From contig CAZEPV010000001.1 of the NCBI GenBank assembly GCA_964514235.1, positions 124,001-188,000 of the forward strand: a DNA stretch of 64,000 nucleotides. The letters run 5' to 3'. Numbering within the stretch: position 1 is the stretch's first letter; every line of letters starts with the position of its first letter. The position numbers and the translations under genes are program-made. Positions 40,118-49,336 of the stretch are shown piece after piece. Under the pieces are notes generated by a model. The model saw only the letters and a program-made list of their open reading frames with translations, had not been told where the DNA came from and made no database searches. The stretch comes from JAAYRQ01 sp035647235. GTDB lineage: Bacteria > Bacillota > Syntrophomonadia > Syntrophomonadales > Syntrophomonadaceae.

Positions 40118-42228
40118 GTTCTAAAAAAATAACTATAGCTTTGGCTGGTAATCCTAACTCTGGCAAGACTACTCTTTTTAACATTTTAACTGGATCGCGC
40201 CAACACGTGGGTAATTACCCTGGTGTTACTGTGGAAAGAAAAGAAGGTCGCATTAGATATAATGGTTATGACATTAAGGTAATAGATTTACCAGGTACTT
40301 ATGGCTTAACTGCCTATTCACCTGACGAATTGGTGGCCAGAAATGTCCTGATTGAAGAGAAACTCGACCTGGTTATTAATGTCATAGATGCTTCTAATAT
40401 AGAGCGTAACTTGTATTTAACTATGCAGCTTAAGGAAATGGAAGTACCTATGGTATTAGCTGCCAATATGGCAGATTATGCGGAAGCAAATGGGATTCAT
40501 ATTAATTATAAATTATTAGGCAAATTAATCGGTATACCTGTCGTGCGTTTAGTCGCTACTAAGGGTGAAGGGATTGATGAGCTGCTCAAATTAGTAACTG
40601 CTGATGTGAAAAAATCTAATTTGGCTAAGGCGGTAAGATACAATTTTGAGATTGAGGGTGCCATATCCAGAATCGAAAATTATCTTAAGCCCTATCAAGA
40701 AGATTCTACTGGTTTTTTTAAAAATCGAAATAGCTTGGCTAAATATCCAAGTAGATGGTTGGCCATAAAAATATTAGAAAACGATAAGGAAATTATAAAT
40801 AAAGTTAAATCTGTACCCAAGACTAAAAACTTACTACAAGAAGTTAAAAAGGAACAGGAATACCTACAGAATAATGCTGGGGATGATTTGGAGAATTTAA
40901 TTGCTGAAGGCAGGTATGCCTATATAAGGGGAGCCTGTGAAGAAGCAGTAAAGGTAGTGAAAATGAACCGGGTTTCCACTACTGAAAGGATAGACCGCAT
41001 ACTTTTGAATCGTGTTATTGGGTTACCCATATTCCTGCTAGTTATGTGGGCCTTGTTCCAACTTACTTTTGCTTTGGGTAACCCTATTGTAGAATGGTTA
41101 GAAGATTTGGTAGCTGTAGCGAGTGTGTCGGTGGGCAATGCCCTTCCCGAAGGCTTATTGAATTCCTTGCTTGCTGATGGGATAATCGGTGGTGTAGGTG
41201 GGGTACTAGTATTCCTGCCAGTAATACTATTATTGTTTTTGGGGATTGCTATTCTTGAAGCTAGTGGCTATATGTCGCGGGCCGCTTTTTTGATGGACAA
41301 GATTATGCATAAGGTCGGTTTACACGGTAAATCTTTTGTACCAATGTTAATTGGCTTTGGTTGTAGCATCCCAGCTATAATGGCTACTAGAACCCTAGAA
41401 AATCCTAAAGATAGGTTAGTTACCACCTTAGTTACACCTTTAATGAGTTGTGGAGCTAAATTACCTGTTTATACTCTATTGATTGCAGCTTTTTTCCCTA
41501 ATGAAGTAGCTGGGAATATTTTATTTTCTATCTATTTAATCGGAATTGTATTAGCCTTAGTCATGGCTAAAGTCTTTCGGACCATATTAGTTCCAGGTGA
41601 CTCAGAACCTTTTGTTATGGAATTGCCGGTCTATAGGATGCCTAAGGTTAAAAGTGTACTAATTCAAATGTGGGAAAGAGCTTGGTTATATGTAAGAAAA
41701 GCTGGTACCATTATTCTAGCTTTCTCGATTGTAATATGGTTCTTGTTTACCTTCCCTATGGTTGATAACCAGGGGATACCATATGCCCACGCTACTGAGC
41801 AAATGGAAAATAGTTATGCTGGCCGCTTAGGAAAGACTATTGAACCAGTAATTGCCCCCATCGGTTTTGAATGGAAAACGGGCGTAGCTTTAGTAGCTGG
41901 ATTTGCGGCTAAGGAAATTGTAGTTAGTACACTAGGAACTCTTTATAGTATGAGCGATACTGATAGCCTCTTAGAAGGAGAGGAGAAGCAGATAAAAAGT
42001 TTTGCCCAATTAACTAGGGAACAATCTGGTTTTACTCCTTTGACGGCTTATATCTTAATGTTATTTACCCTAATCTATGTTCCTTGTATGGCTACTATAG
42101 CGGTAATAAAAAATGAAACTAATAGTTGGCGTTGGCCAATGTTCACCATAGCCTACACCGTAAGTTTGGCTTGGTTAGTATGCTTTGTAGTATACCAAAG
42201 CGGTTTATGGTTAGGAATTGGGATATAA
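40114..42228 (+). CDS. feoB: Ferrous iron transport protein B, intact
   Basis: This 704-residue protein has the complete FeoB layout. The G-protein domain (G1 GNPNSGKTT, G3 DLPG, G4 NMAD) is followed by a helical spacer (about 200-290) and a membrane domain with two Gate repeats. These include FGCSIPAIMATRTL and MSCGAKLPVYTLL, then GFAAKEIVVSTLGT and FTLIYVPCMATIAVIK. It imports Fe(II). It is the last gene of a Fur-box-controlled operon with feoA and the Cys-rich protein, and is a different subfamily from the split FeoB at 25-27 kb. Confidence 0.95.
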   Translation: MSSKKITIALAGNPNSGKTTLFNILTGSRQHVGNYPGVTVERKEGRIRYNGYDIKVIDLPGTYGLTAYSPDELVARNVLIEEKLDLVINVIDASNIERNLYLTMQLKEMEVPMVLAANMADYAEANGIHINYKLLGKLIGIPVVRLVATKGEGIDELLKLVTADVKKSNLAKAVRYNFEIEGAISRIENYLKPYQEDSTGFFKNRNSLAKYPSRWLAIKILENDKEIINKVKSVPKTKNLLQEVKKEQEYLQNNAGDDLENLIAEGRYAYIRGACEEAVKVVKMNRVSTTERIDRILLNRVIGLPIFLLVMWALFQLTFALGNPIVEWLEDLVAVASVSVGNALPEGLLNSLLADGIIGGVGGVLVFLPVILLLFLGIAILEASGYMSRAAFLMDKIMHKVGLHGKSFVPMLIGFGCSIPAIMATRTLENPKDRLVTTLVTPLMSCGAKLPVYTLLIAAFFPNEVAGNILFSIYLIGIVLALVMAKVFRTILVPGDSEPFVMELPVYRMPKVKSVLIQMWERAWLYVRKAGTIILAFSIVIWFLFTFPMVDNQGIPYAHATEQMENSYAGRLGKTIEPVIAPIGFEWKTGVALVAGFAAKEIVVSTLGTLYSMSDTDSLLEGEEKQIKSFAQLTREQSGFTPLTAYILMLFTLIYVPCMATIAVIKNETNSWRWPMFTIAYTVSLAWLVCFVVYQSGLWLGIGI

Positions 42229-42234
42229 ATAAGT

Positions 42235-42272
42235 AACTGCCCTAAGTAAAAAATTGGGGCAGTTTTTTTTAC
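42235..42272 (+). terminator. Rho-independent terminator
   Basis: AACTGCCC (42235-42242) pairs with GGGCAGTT (42257-42264), followed by a run of T residues. Confidence 0.88.
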
Positions 42273-42357
42273 TCAATATTACCCCACAGCGATTAGTGTT
42301 ATAATATTACTTATATAATTATTAGGATGGGGAATATCAAGGAAGGTGGATGAAATT

Positions 42358-43161
42358 ATGATTAAAAATTGGGAATCATGTATCCTGGAGGTTAAAAAGA
42401 ATGGTGTAGCTATTCTAACTTTTAATCGGCCTGAACAACTTAATGCAGTTAATAAACAGCTTACTATGGATGTGCCTGAAGCCTGTGCCGAGGTAGTTAA
42501 AAATGATGATATTCAGGTTTTAATAGTAACTGGGGCAGGTCCAGGGTGGTCAGCAGGTGGGGATATTTCAGTTTTGGCCGCTATGGATAGTCCAGAAAAG
42601 GCTAAATTGACCTATGATTGGTCAACTAAAATAGTGAAAGCTATTTATGAAATCGAAAAACCAGTTATTGCTGCTATTAATGGTCCCGTCGCAGGTGCTT
42701 CGGTGGCGACTATGATGGCTTGTGACCTGGTCATAGCAGCAGACACAGCTAAATTTGGTTTCAATTTTATAAATATAGCCTTTACCCCAGATAGTGGAGC
42801 TTCATATTTCTTAACGCAAAAGTTGGGTTACCATAAAGCATTAGAAATTTTGTGGTTTGGTAAAATACTGGATAGTGCAGCAGCTTTAGAGCTAGGCTTG
42901 GTAAATAAAGTAGTAGCTAAGGATGATGTTTTAGCTGAAGCTGAAAAATGGGCAGAAAGGCTTTTAAAGGCCCCTTTATATACAGTCTGGATGGACAAAA
43001 AATTAGTTAGGGCCGCCCTCAAAAATGATTTTTATGAACAAGCAGAATTAGAAAGTCTTAACCAAGTATTGGCCTGGGCTTCAGACGATTTTAAGGAAGG
43101 AACTATGTCCTTTGTAGAGAAGCGTAAACCTAACTTTACTGGCAAAGTAATTTATGAGTAA
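42358..43161 (+). CDS. PaaG/ECI-like enoyl-CoA isomerase of the crotonase family
   Basis: This protein of about 267 residues has the crotonase oxyanion loops (GPGWSAGGDISVL and NGPVAGASVATMMACD). At the position of hydratase Glu144 it has Phe (FGFNFINIAFTPDSGASYFL) and it carries the PD-x-G segment typical of PaaG-like 1,2-epoxyphenylacetyl-CoA or delta3,delta2-enoyl-CoA isomerases, whose Asp acts in catalysis. The second glutamate position is kept as Glu (KALEILWFG). It is more likely an isomerase than a hydratase. ATG 42358 has GGAAGGTGG upstream; the frame also opens at GTG 42346, within that site. Confidence 0.82.
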   Translation: MIKNWESCILEVKKNGVAILTFNRPEQLNAVNKQLTMDVPEACAEVVKNDDIQVLIVTGAGPGWSAGGDISVLAAMDSPEKAKLTYDWSTKIVKAIYEIEKPVIAAINGPVAGASVATMMACDLVIAADTAKFGFNFINIAFTPDSGASYFLTQKLGYHKALEILWFGKILDSAAALELGLVNKVVAKDDVLAEAEKWAERLLKAPLYTVWMDKKLVRAALKNDFYEQAELESLNQVLAWASDDFKEGTMSFVEKRKPNFTGKVIYE

Positions 43162-43201
43162 TTTAGGCCTTTAGACTACTAGCTTAAGTAGATATATTTA
43201 A

Positions 43202-43241
43202 AAAATCACACTTGCATGGTAGCTGGCAGGTGTGATTTTTT
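43202..43241 (+). terminator. Rho-independent terminator
   Basis: AAAATCACAC pairs with GTGTGATTTT across a partly paired interior (TTGC with GCAG), followed by a T-run. Confidence 0.82.
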
Positions 43242-43322
43242 GTAAATTAAGGACTTTTACTATTGTTTACCTCCATCTTTTCACCTATTATTTAAGTAAT
43301 CTATTATAAAGGGGGAAAAAAT

Positions 43323-45944
43323 ATGGCAGTATTAAACATCAAAGATGATGTCTATTGGGTTGGGGTACAAGATCCTGATTTAAGAATATTCGACATTATT
43401 ATGGAAACGAAATTTGGAACTAGTTATAATGCTTATCTTATAAAAGGTAGTGAAAAAACAGTTTTAATCGAGGCGGTAAAGGAAAACTTTTTCGATGAGT
43501 ATATTAAAAATTTAGAAGAGGTAGTCAATTTAAGCGAAATTGATTATCTTATTATGAACCATACGGAACCTGATCATGCTGGTTCGGTAAAGAAATTATT
43601 AGAGAAAATTCCTAGTTTAACAGTAGTAGGAAGTGCTACTGCATTAAAGTTTTTGGAGGAAATAGCCAATACCACCTTTAATTCTATAGCAGTAGATGAA
43701 GGGGACACCCTTGATTTAGGAAATAAGACCTTAGAATTCCTAAGTGTTCCTTTTTTACATTGGCCTGATACGCAATATACCTACCTAAAAGAGGATAAAA
43801 TCCTATTTTCTTGTGATTCTTTTGGGGCTCATTATGCGGATGACAGGGTATTTAACGATTTAATCGAGGGCGATTTTGAAGAAGCCTATAAGTATTATTT
43901 TGATATGATAATGGGACCATTTAAAAAGTACATTTTAGAAGCCCTAGATAAAATTGCACCCTTGGATATTGATATTATCTGTCCTGGACATGGACCAGTT
44001 TTAAGGACTAATCTTTCCTACTATATTGACCTTTATGAAACTTGGGCCAAGGAAGGCCTACCTAAGCAAAAGGAAGTGCAAGAAGTAGTTATTGCTTATG
44101 TAAGTGCTTATGGTTATACCGAAATGTTGGCTGAAAGTCTAAAGGAAGGCCTGGAGACGGTGGGCACTTTCGATATTAAGGTCTTTGATTTAGTTTATGA
44201 CCATGTGGCAGATGTCGTGGCAGCTATTGATGAAGCTGATGGCTTATTAGTCGGTTCCCCAACTATAAATGGGGATGCTTTACCACCAATTTGGCAATTA
44301 TTAATCAGCTTATCACCTATAGTCCACGCAGAAAAGGTGGCTTTAGCCTTTGGTGCCTATGGTTGGAGCGGGGAGGCTGTACCAGCTATAGAAAACCGCT
44401 TAAATGCCCTAAGAATGGAAACCATGCCTGGATTTAGGGTTAATTTTAAGCCTTCAGACAGGGATCTGGAGGATGCTTTTACTCTAGGTATGGATATGGG
44501 TAGAAAAATCTTAGCCAAAGCTCTAGATGCTGATAAAACAAAATGGAAATGTGTAGTATGTGGATATATTCATGAGGGGGCTGAACCCCCCAATATTTGC
44601 CCAGCTTGCGGGGTTGGCAGAGAAAACTTCGAGAAACTAGATTTGGAAGATGAATATGTAAATGATAGTAATAATGAATATGTAATTGTCGGGGGAGGCA
44701 TCGCAGCTTTATCAGCGGCGGAAAATATACGCTTAAGAGACACTACGGGAAAAATTACCTTGATTACCGAGGAAAAGTATCGTCCTTATTATAGGCCAAT
44801 CTTATCTGATTTCCTAAGTGAAGAATTAAGTGATGATAGGCTTTATGTACGTCCTACTGAGTGGTATGAAGAAAATAATATTACTTTAGTTACAGATTGC
44901 AGGGTAACTAGCATTGATACTAAGGCGAAAAAACTGGTTGCAGAAGAAAACCAAGAATTTACCTATGATAAACTGATTATAGCTACAGGGGCTAGGAGTA
45001 ATATACCGCCAATTCCTGGGGCAGACCTAGATGGGGTTTATAGTCTAAGAAGTTTAGATGATGCTAAAGAACTTAAAAAGGTCTTTAAGCAGACTAAAAA
45101 AGCTCTAGTAATTGGTGGGGGAGTCCTAGGCCTAGAGGCTGTATGGGAAATGCTCAGCTTAGGTATTGAGGTAACCGTAGTTGAATTTAGTGATCGTATA
45201 ATGCCTAGACAGTTAGATATAGATTTTTCGAAAAAATTGCAGGATTTAATGGTAGCTAAAGGGGTTAAACTACATTTAGGAGTGGCAACTGATGAAATCT
45301 TAGGTGATGGTAAAGCTACAGAAGTTAAGCTGAGTGATGGAACCGTACTTGTTACGGAACTAGTATTGCTTTCTACTGGAGTAAAACCTAATTGTGAATT
45401 AGCTGAAGCCGCAGGCATAGAAGTAAAACAAGGTATCATTGTTGACGAAAGAATGAGAACTAATGTAAATGACGTTTTTGCCATAGGTGATGTAGCTCAA
45501 TTTGGTGAAAGAGTCATCGGCTTGTGGCCTATTTCAATGGAAATGGGCAAGATTGTCGGTTCTACGGTAACAGGTGATTGGTTAGAATATAAACAACCTC
45601 TCCTTAGTACCCTACTAAAAGCTTTTGATACCGATATTTTTTCCGTTGGCGAAGTTAATTGGGCAGATGGTGAATGTAGAATTGTTGAAGTAAGTGATCC
45701 CAAGAATAATTACTACAAGAAAAGTTTTATTAAAGATGGGGTCTTAAAGGGTGAAATAATCATGGGGCAAGATGTGGATACACGGGAAACCCTGCATGGA
45801 TTAGGACGGGATGAATCTGGGGAGAAACAATATAATAAGTGGATATGCCGAGTATGTAATTATGTGCATGAAGGTCCAGAACCTCCAGATGTATGTCCAG
45901 TATGCGGGGCGCCCAAGGATGCCTTTGATCCAGTAGAAGATTAA
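43323..45944 (+). CDS. Flavodiiron protein fused to rubredoxin, NADH:rubredoxin oxidoreductase and a second rubredoxin
   Basis: This 873-residue protein carries a whole electron chain. A metallo-beta-lactamase diiron domain (about 1-250) has ligands His80, Glu82, Asp84, His85, His146, Asp165 and His223. A flavodoxin domain (about 253-400) binds FMN. Rubredoxin 1 (Cys410, 413, 426, 429) precedes an FAD/NAD(P) oxidoreductase of the NROR type (about 450-790, YVIVGGGIAALSAAE). Rubredoxin 2 (Cys842, 845, 858, 861) ends the protein. Both rubredoxins have the short C-x2-C-x12-C-x2-C form. It should reduce O2 to water, or NO, with NADH as the only donor, in the cytoplasm of this anaerobe. The gene is single with its own terminator. 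Confidence 0.93.
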   Translation: MAVLNIKDDVYWVGVQDPDLRIFDIIMETKFGTSYNAYLIKGSEKTVLIEAVKENFFDEYIKNLEEVVNLSEIDYLIMNHTEPDHAGSVKKLLEKIPSLTVVGSATALKFLEEIANTTFNSIAVDEGDTLDLGNKTLEFLSVPFLHWPDTQYTYLKEDKILFSCDSFGAHYADDRVFNDLIEGDFEEAYKYYFDMIMGPFKKYILEALDKIAPLDIDIICPGHGPVLRTNLSYYIDLYETWAKEGLPKQKEVQEVVIAYVSAYGYTEMLAESLKEGLETVGTFDIKVFDLVYDHVADVVAAIDEADGLLVGSPTINGDALPPIWQLLISLSPIVHAEKVALAFGAYGWSGEAVPAIENRLNALRMETMPGFRVNFKPSDRDLEDAFTLGMDMGRKILAKALDADKTKWKCVVCGYIHEGAEPPNICPACGVGRENFEKLDLEDEYVNDSNNEYVIVGGGIAALSAAENIRLRDTTGKITLITEEKYRPYYRPILSDFLSEELSDDRLYVRPTEWYEENNITLVTDCRVTSIDTKAKKLVAEENQEFTYDKLIIATGARSNIPPIPGADLDGVYSLRSLDDAKELKKVFKQTKKALVIGGGVLGLEAVWEMLSLGIEVTVVEFSDRIMPRQLDIDFSKKLQDLMVAKGVKLHLGVATDEILGDGKATEVKLSDGTVLVTELVLLSTGVKPNCELAEAAGIEVKQGIIVDERMRTNVNDVFAIGDVAQFGERVIGLWPISMEMGKIVGSTVTGDWLEYKQPLLSTLLKAFDTDIFSVGEVNWADGECRIVEVSDPKNNYYKKSFIKDGVLKGEIIMGQDVDTRETLHGLGRDESGEKQYNKWICRVCNYVHEGPEPPDVCPVCGAPKDAFDPVED

Positions 45945-45986
45945 ATTTGACTTCATAGCGGATTTTAAAAATTAAAGGTCATGACT

Positions 45987-46027
45987 AATTATCCCGTACC
46001 ACTACTCGGTGATACGGGATAATTTTA
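45987..46027 (+). terminator. Rho-independent terminator
   Basis: AATTATCCCGTA (45987-45998) and TACGGGATAATT (46013-46024) form a perfect 12-bp stem, followed by TTAATT. Confidence 0.8.
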
Positions 46028-46062
46028 ATTGAAGAAATGCAAATTTCAAAGGGGTCTTAATA

Positions 46063-46833
46063 ATGATATTACTTATGGTCTTGACGGGGGTAATAGCGGG
46101 GATACTAAGTGCTATTTTAGGTATCGGTGGCGGGATAATAATGTTACCTGCCATTCAATTAGTATTAAAATTTGATCCAGCTACTGCTGTGGCAACCACC
46201 CTTTTAGCTGTGGCCTTAACTGCTTTTTCAGGAGCTTTGGGGCATTATCGTAATGGGGTAGTGAATTTAAGAAATGCTATGTTTATAGGCCTCGGTGGAG
46301 TAATAGGAATTATAAATGGTTCCTATATTTTTGCGGCTTATTTAACTAAAGATACTGATTTGATACAGCTTTTACTCGGTATATTGTTCTTAATAATGGC
46401 TTTCAGAATGTTAAAAGATTTATACCAGGAACTAACTGAGGCAGAAGTAAAAGCTAAAGAGCCTAAATCTTCTTCTCCTATATGGCTTATAGTTTTGGGC
46501 ATTATAGTAGGTATCTTAGCAGGAATGCTAGGGGTAGGCGGTGGGTTTTTAATGGTGCCAGCCATGATGTGGTTATTCGGTGCTGAACCCCTTGAAGCTG
46601 TAGGGACTACATTACTAGCCATGTTACCTATTACCTTAATCGGGGCATTTATAAAGATAGGACAAGGATTTGTCAATCTAAATGCAGGTTTAATTATTGG
46701 CATTGGGAGTATATTCGGTGCCCAACTAGGTGTATGGGTTTCTACCCATATAAAGGCCTATATTTTCAAAATCCTTTTCGTTATAATTTTCTTTTACTTT
46801 GCTATTTCCTACCTATGGGCACTTGTGCCTTAG
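46063..46833 (+). CDS. TauE/SafE-family permease
   Basis: This 256-residue membrane protein has two internally repeated halves, each with the small-residue motif LGIGGGIIMLP (near 20) and LGVGGGFLMVPAMMW (near 155). About eight helices are predicted. It is a sulfite/organosulfonate or general anion exporter family member; the substrate is not known. GGGG near 46050 serves as ribosome site. It is only distantly like the first TauE protein at 4341-5063. Confidence 0.88.
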   Translation: MILLMVLTGVIAGILSAILGIGGGIIMLPAIQLVLKFDPATAVATTLLAVALTAFSGALGHYRNGVVNLRNAMFIGLGGVIGIINGSYIFAAYLTKDTDLIQLLLGILFLIMAFRMLKDLYQELTEAEVKAKEPKSSSPIWLIVLGIIVGILAGMLGVGGGFLMVPAMMWLFGAEPLEAVGTTLLAMLPITLIGAFIKIGQGFVNLNAGLIIGIGSIFGAQLGVWVSTHIKAYIFKILFVIIFFYFAISYLWALVP

Positions 46834-46899
46834 GTCACTATTAAGTAAAGTAAGATAAAATACGATACTATAAGTATAAGAAGCTCTAGGGTGGTATTA

Positions 46900-48663
46900 A
46901 TGGATAATCTAGCAAAATTACAGGATAATATAAGAAATAATTTTAAATTATGGATGGTACTCTGGTTTCTTTTACTTATGAATATTTATACTTTTATAAG
47001 TTTGAAGCAAGGTTTTTCCTGGGCATGGACTATCTTTTTTATTACCTTAGCCTTGCTAGGCTTAGGGCTACTAAAAGTGGTGTCACGTGATGAAGTCCCA
47101 GAATTAATTACCTTGCCAGAGCTTAAAGCGAGCATCTCTAATTTAATGCAGGAAATCACTCCTTTATGTGATGCGATTTTTGTGCGGGAAACTAACCAAG
47201 CGATTAATCCAGTACTAGAGGACCTAGAAAAGGAATTTTCTAAAGGCTTAGTTTGGTTATGGGAGAATATTGATGATTTTATAGCGGATCTTACTTATAG
47301 CATTGAGGATCATGATTCGGTTCTACATCTTTTTTCCACCTTGACTACCGAAAAATCTGCTTCTATAGAAAGTTTAGAAAGTAGCACCATGTATATCAGC
47401 GAGGTTATTTTGCAAGTTAAAGAAGCAAAAAAAGATGATTTTAATATGCTTTTAAAAAATCTTAATTCCCACCGAGATTCCATATTGGAGGACATGGAAA
47501 AAGAAAAAGAAATATTTTATCAGTACATTAACAATATTTTAATAGAACATAGCGAAAAAGAAGATGATTTTAATCCAGTGGAACATTTTGATACCTATAA
47601 ACTGGGAGAACAATTTGCGGGCTTGGTAAATAAGTCTATACAAGAAAAAATAGAGGGATTTAACGATATAGCCATTGAGCATCTGGCGGAGTTCTCTTCA
47701 GATGTAGTGGGCAGAATGCAAAAAAATACAAGTAATTTATTAAATGCTTTCCGTGATAATCAGGCAGTCCTAGAAAGACTTTTAAATGATTGTAAAGGGG
47801 AAAGTGACCTATTGTTGCGTCGTTTAGACGAATTACTAATAAAGAATAATGAATTACAAGAAAAAGCTAGCCAAATATTATTGACTCTTGCTTGGCAGGA
47901 TATATTAATCGAAAAGCGCTGGCAGGAAGTGAAGAACAAGCTATATCTAGTACGGGATATGGTGCAAAATAGTGTGGAAGCAGAAGTATTGGATTATATT
48001 AAGGAAGTAGTAGAGCGTGAAATACCTGGTATATCTTATAATGTTAGGCAGGCTGAAGGTACTATTTTTTATAAGGGTCTCCTGGATGCGGAATTAATAT
48101 ATCAAATATATGTAGGCCGGAAATTAACCGATATAATTGAAGATGGGGTCCATGTATTAATGCAATTTGTACGTCCTATCGAAATGCTAGTCCACCACAA
48201 TGTTAGATTAAATGAACAAGGTGTTCAAATGCGTAAAGGAATGCGTAAAGTGGCAAAATTAGGTGAATTTGACGACACTTTTGTTAAGGTAGAAAAATTA
48301 TTAAAGGATGTAAGACCGCACATTTCACCGTACCTAGAAGGTATTTTCCCCCAGGAATTTTATGCTTTTTTGAACAGCCCCTATATAAAAAAGAAGCCAG
48401 AAAATACAGCTATGGCGGCCTGGTCTATATTTTTGAGTTTAACGGAAAAGGCAGAAAAGGATGAATTATATATTTTAGTCGGTCTTTTGTTAGTAGTAAA
48501 TAAACTTAGAAATAAATATATCCACCCCCTCAAAAACACCTTAATAGATGTGGAGAATGATGCGGATATAGAAGTTATGAGGGACTGTGCCTATTATATA
48601 GCCAATTTAATTACCCATAATGAACTAAAAGGTATTACGAGTTTGAGTTATAAGTATAAATAA
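46900..48663 (+). CDS. Large membrane-anchored helical protein, unknown function
   Basis: This protein of about 587 residues has two adjacent N-terminal membrane helices (about 18-36 and 42-60) and then a long, mostly helical and charged cytoplasmic or exposed part. Heptad-like stretches occur around 95-230 and 270-345. A segment near 330 (ASQILLTLAWQDILIEKRWQEV) recalls the Q-D-(I/L) helix of chemotaxis proteins, but this is weak. I do not recognise the family. ATG 46900 has AGGGTGG 5 bases upstream; the frame opens earlier at GTG 46891 within that site. A rhomboid protease gene follows 37 bp downstream. Confidence 0.75.
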   Translation: MDNLAKLQDNIRNNFKLWMVLWFLLLMNIYTFISLKQGFSWAWTIFFITLALLGLGLLKVVSRDEVPELITLPELKASISNLMQEITPLCDAIFVRETNQAINPVLEDLEKEFSKGLVWLWENIDDFIADLTYSIEDHDSVLHLFSTLTTEKSASIESLESSTMYISEVILQVKEAKKDDFNMLLKNLNSHRDSILEDMEKEKEIFYQYINNILIEHSEKEDDFNPVEHFDTYKLGEQFAGLVNKSIQEKIEGFNDIAIEHLAEFSSDVVGRMQKNTSNLLNAFRDNQAVLERLLNDCKGESDLLLRRLDELLIKNNELQEKASQILLTLAWQDILIEKRWQEVKNKLYLVRDMVQNSVEAEVLDYIKEVVEREIPGISYNVRQAEGTIFYKGLLDAELIYQIYVGRKLTDIIEDGVHVLMQFVRPIEMLVHHNVRLNEQGVQMRKGMRKVAKLGEFDDTFVKVEKLLKDVRPHISPYLEGIFPQEFYAFLNSPYIKKKPENTAMAAWSIFLSLTEKAEKDELYILVGLLLVVNKLRNKYIHPLKNTLIDVENDADIEVMRDCAYYIANLITHNELKGITSLSYKYK

Positions 48664-48700
48664 AATACTATATAACTAATAGCGAACAAGGGGTAATAGA

Positions 48701-49336
48701 ATGATACCTTTAAAGGATAATATCCGTAGTGAAAGCCCACCTATAATAACTATTTTGCTGATTTTTCTGAATGTGTATGTGTATTTCCAGCAAACATTCC
48801 TAGCTCCTATAGGGATGGAAGCATTATTTTTTGATTATGGTTTAGTTCCTGCGAATCTTACAAGTGGAAGATCTTTTATGTCCTTATTCAGCTATATGTT
48901 TTTACATGGTTCACTTATGCACCTTATAGGTAATATGTGGATTCTATGGCTTTTTGGGGATAATGTAGAAGATAAAATGGGCAAAACAAACTTTCTTTTC
49001 TTTTACATCATTTGTGGTCTACTAGCCGGGCTTAGCCACTACATTTTCAATCCTTATTCATATATCCCGGTGGTTGGTGCATCTGGGGCAGTAGCAGGGG
49101 TTATGGGTGCCTATTTCTTAAAATTTAGGCATGCCAAAGTACTAACATTTGTGCCTCCCTTTTTCTTATTTAATTTACCAGCCTGGATTTATCTGGGCAT
49201 TTGGGCTATAACACAAATAATGTGCGGAGCCCAAGACTTATTTACCCAAGGGGCTTGTGGGCAAATTGCCTTTTTCGCCCATATAGGTGGTTTCGTGGCT
49301 GGGATAGTATTATTGCGCTTATTTGTAAGCGATTAG
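48701..49336 (+). CDS. Rhomboid family intramembrane serine protease
   Basis: This 211-residue protein has six predicted helices, HLIGNMWILWLFGDNVEDKMG in the region of helix 2, the catalytic Ser in GASGAVAGVMGAY and the catalytic His in FFAHIGGFVAGI. It cleaves within or near the membrane. Its substrate is unknown; the upstream membrane-anchored protein is a possible one by position. Its stop overlaps the 3' end of the convergent gene at 49333. Confidence 0.92.
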   Translation: MIPLKDNIRSESPPIITILLIFLNVYVYFQQTFLAPIGMEALFFDYGLVPANLTSGRSFMSLFSYMFLHGSLMHLIGNMWILWLFGDNVEDKMGKTNFLFFYIICGLLAGLSHYIFNPYSYIPVVGASGAVAGVMGAYFLKFRHAKVLTFVPPFFLFNLPAWIYLGIWAITQIMCGAQDLFTQGACGQIAFFAHIGGFVAGIVLLRLFVSD

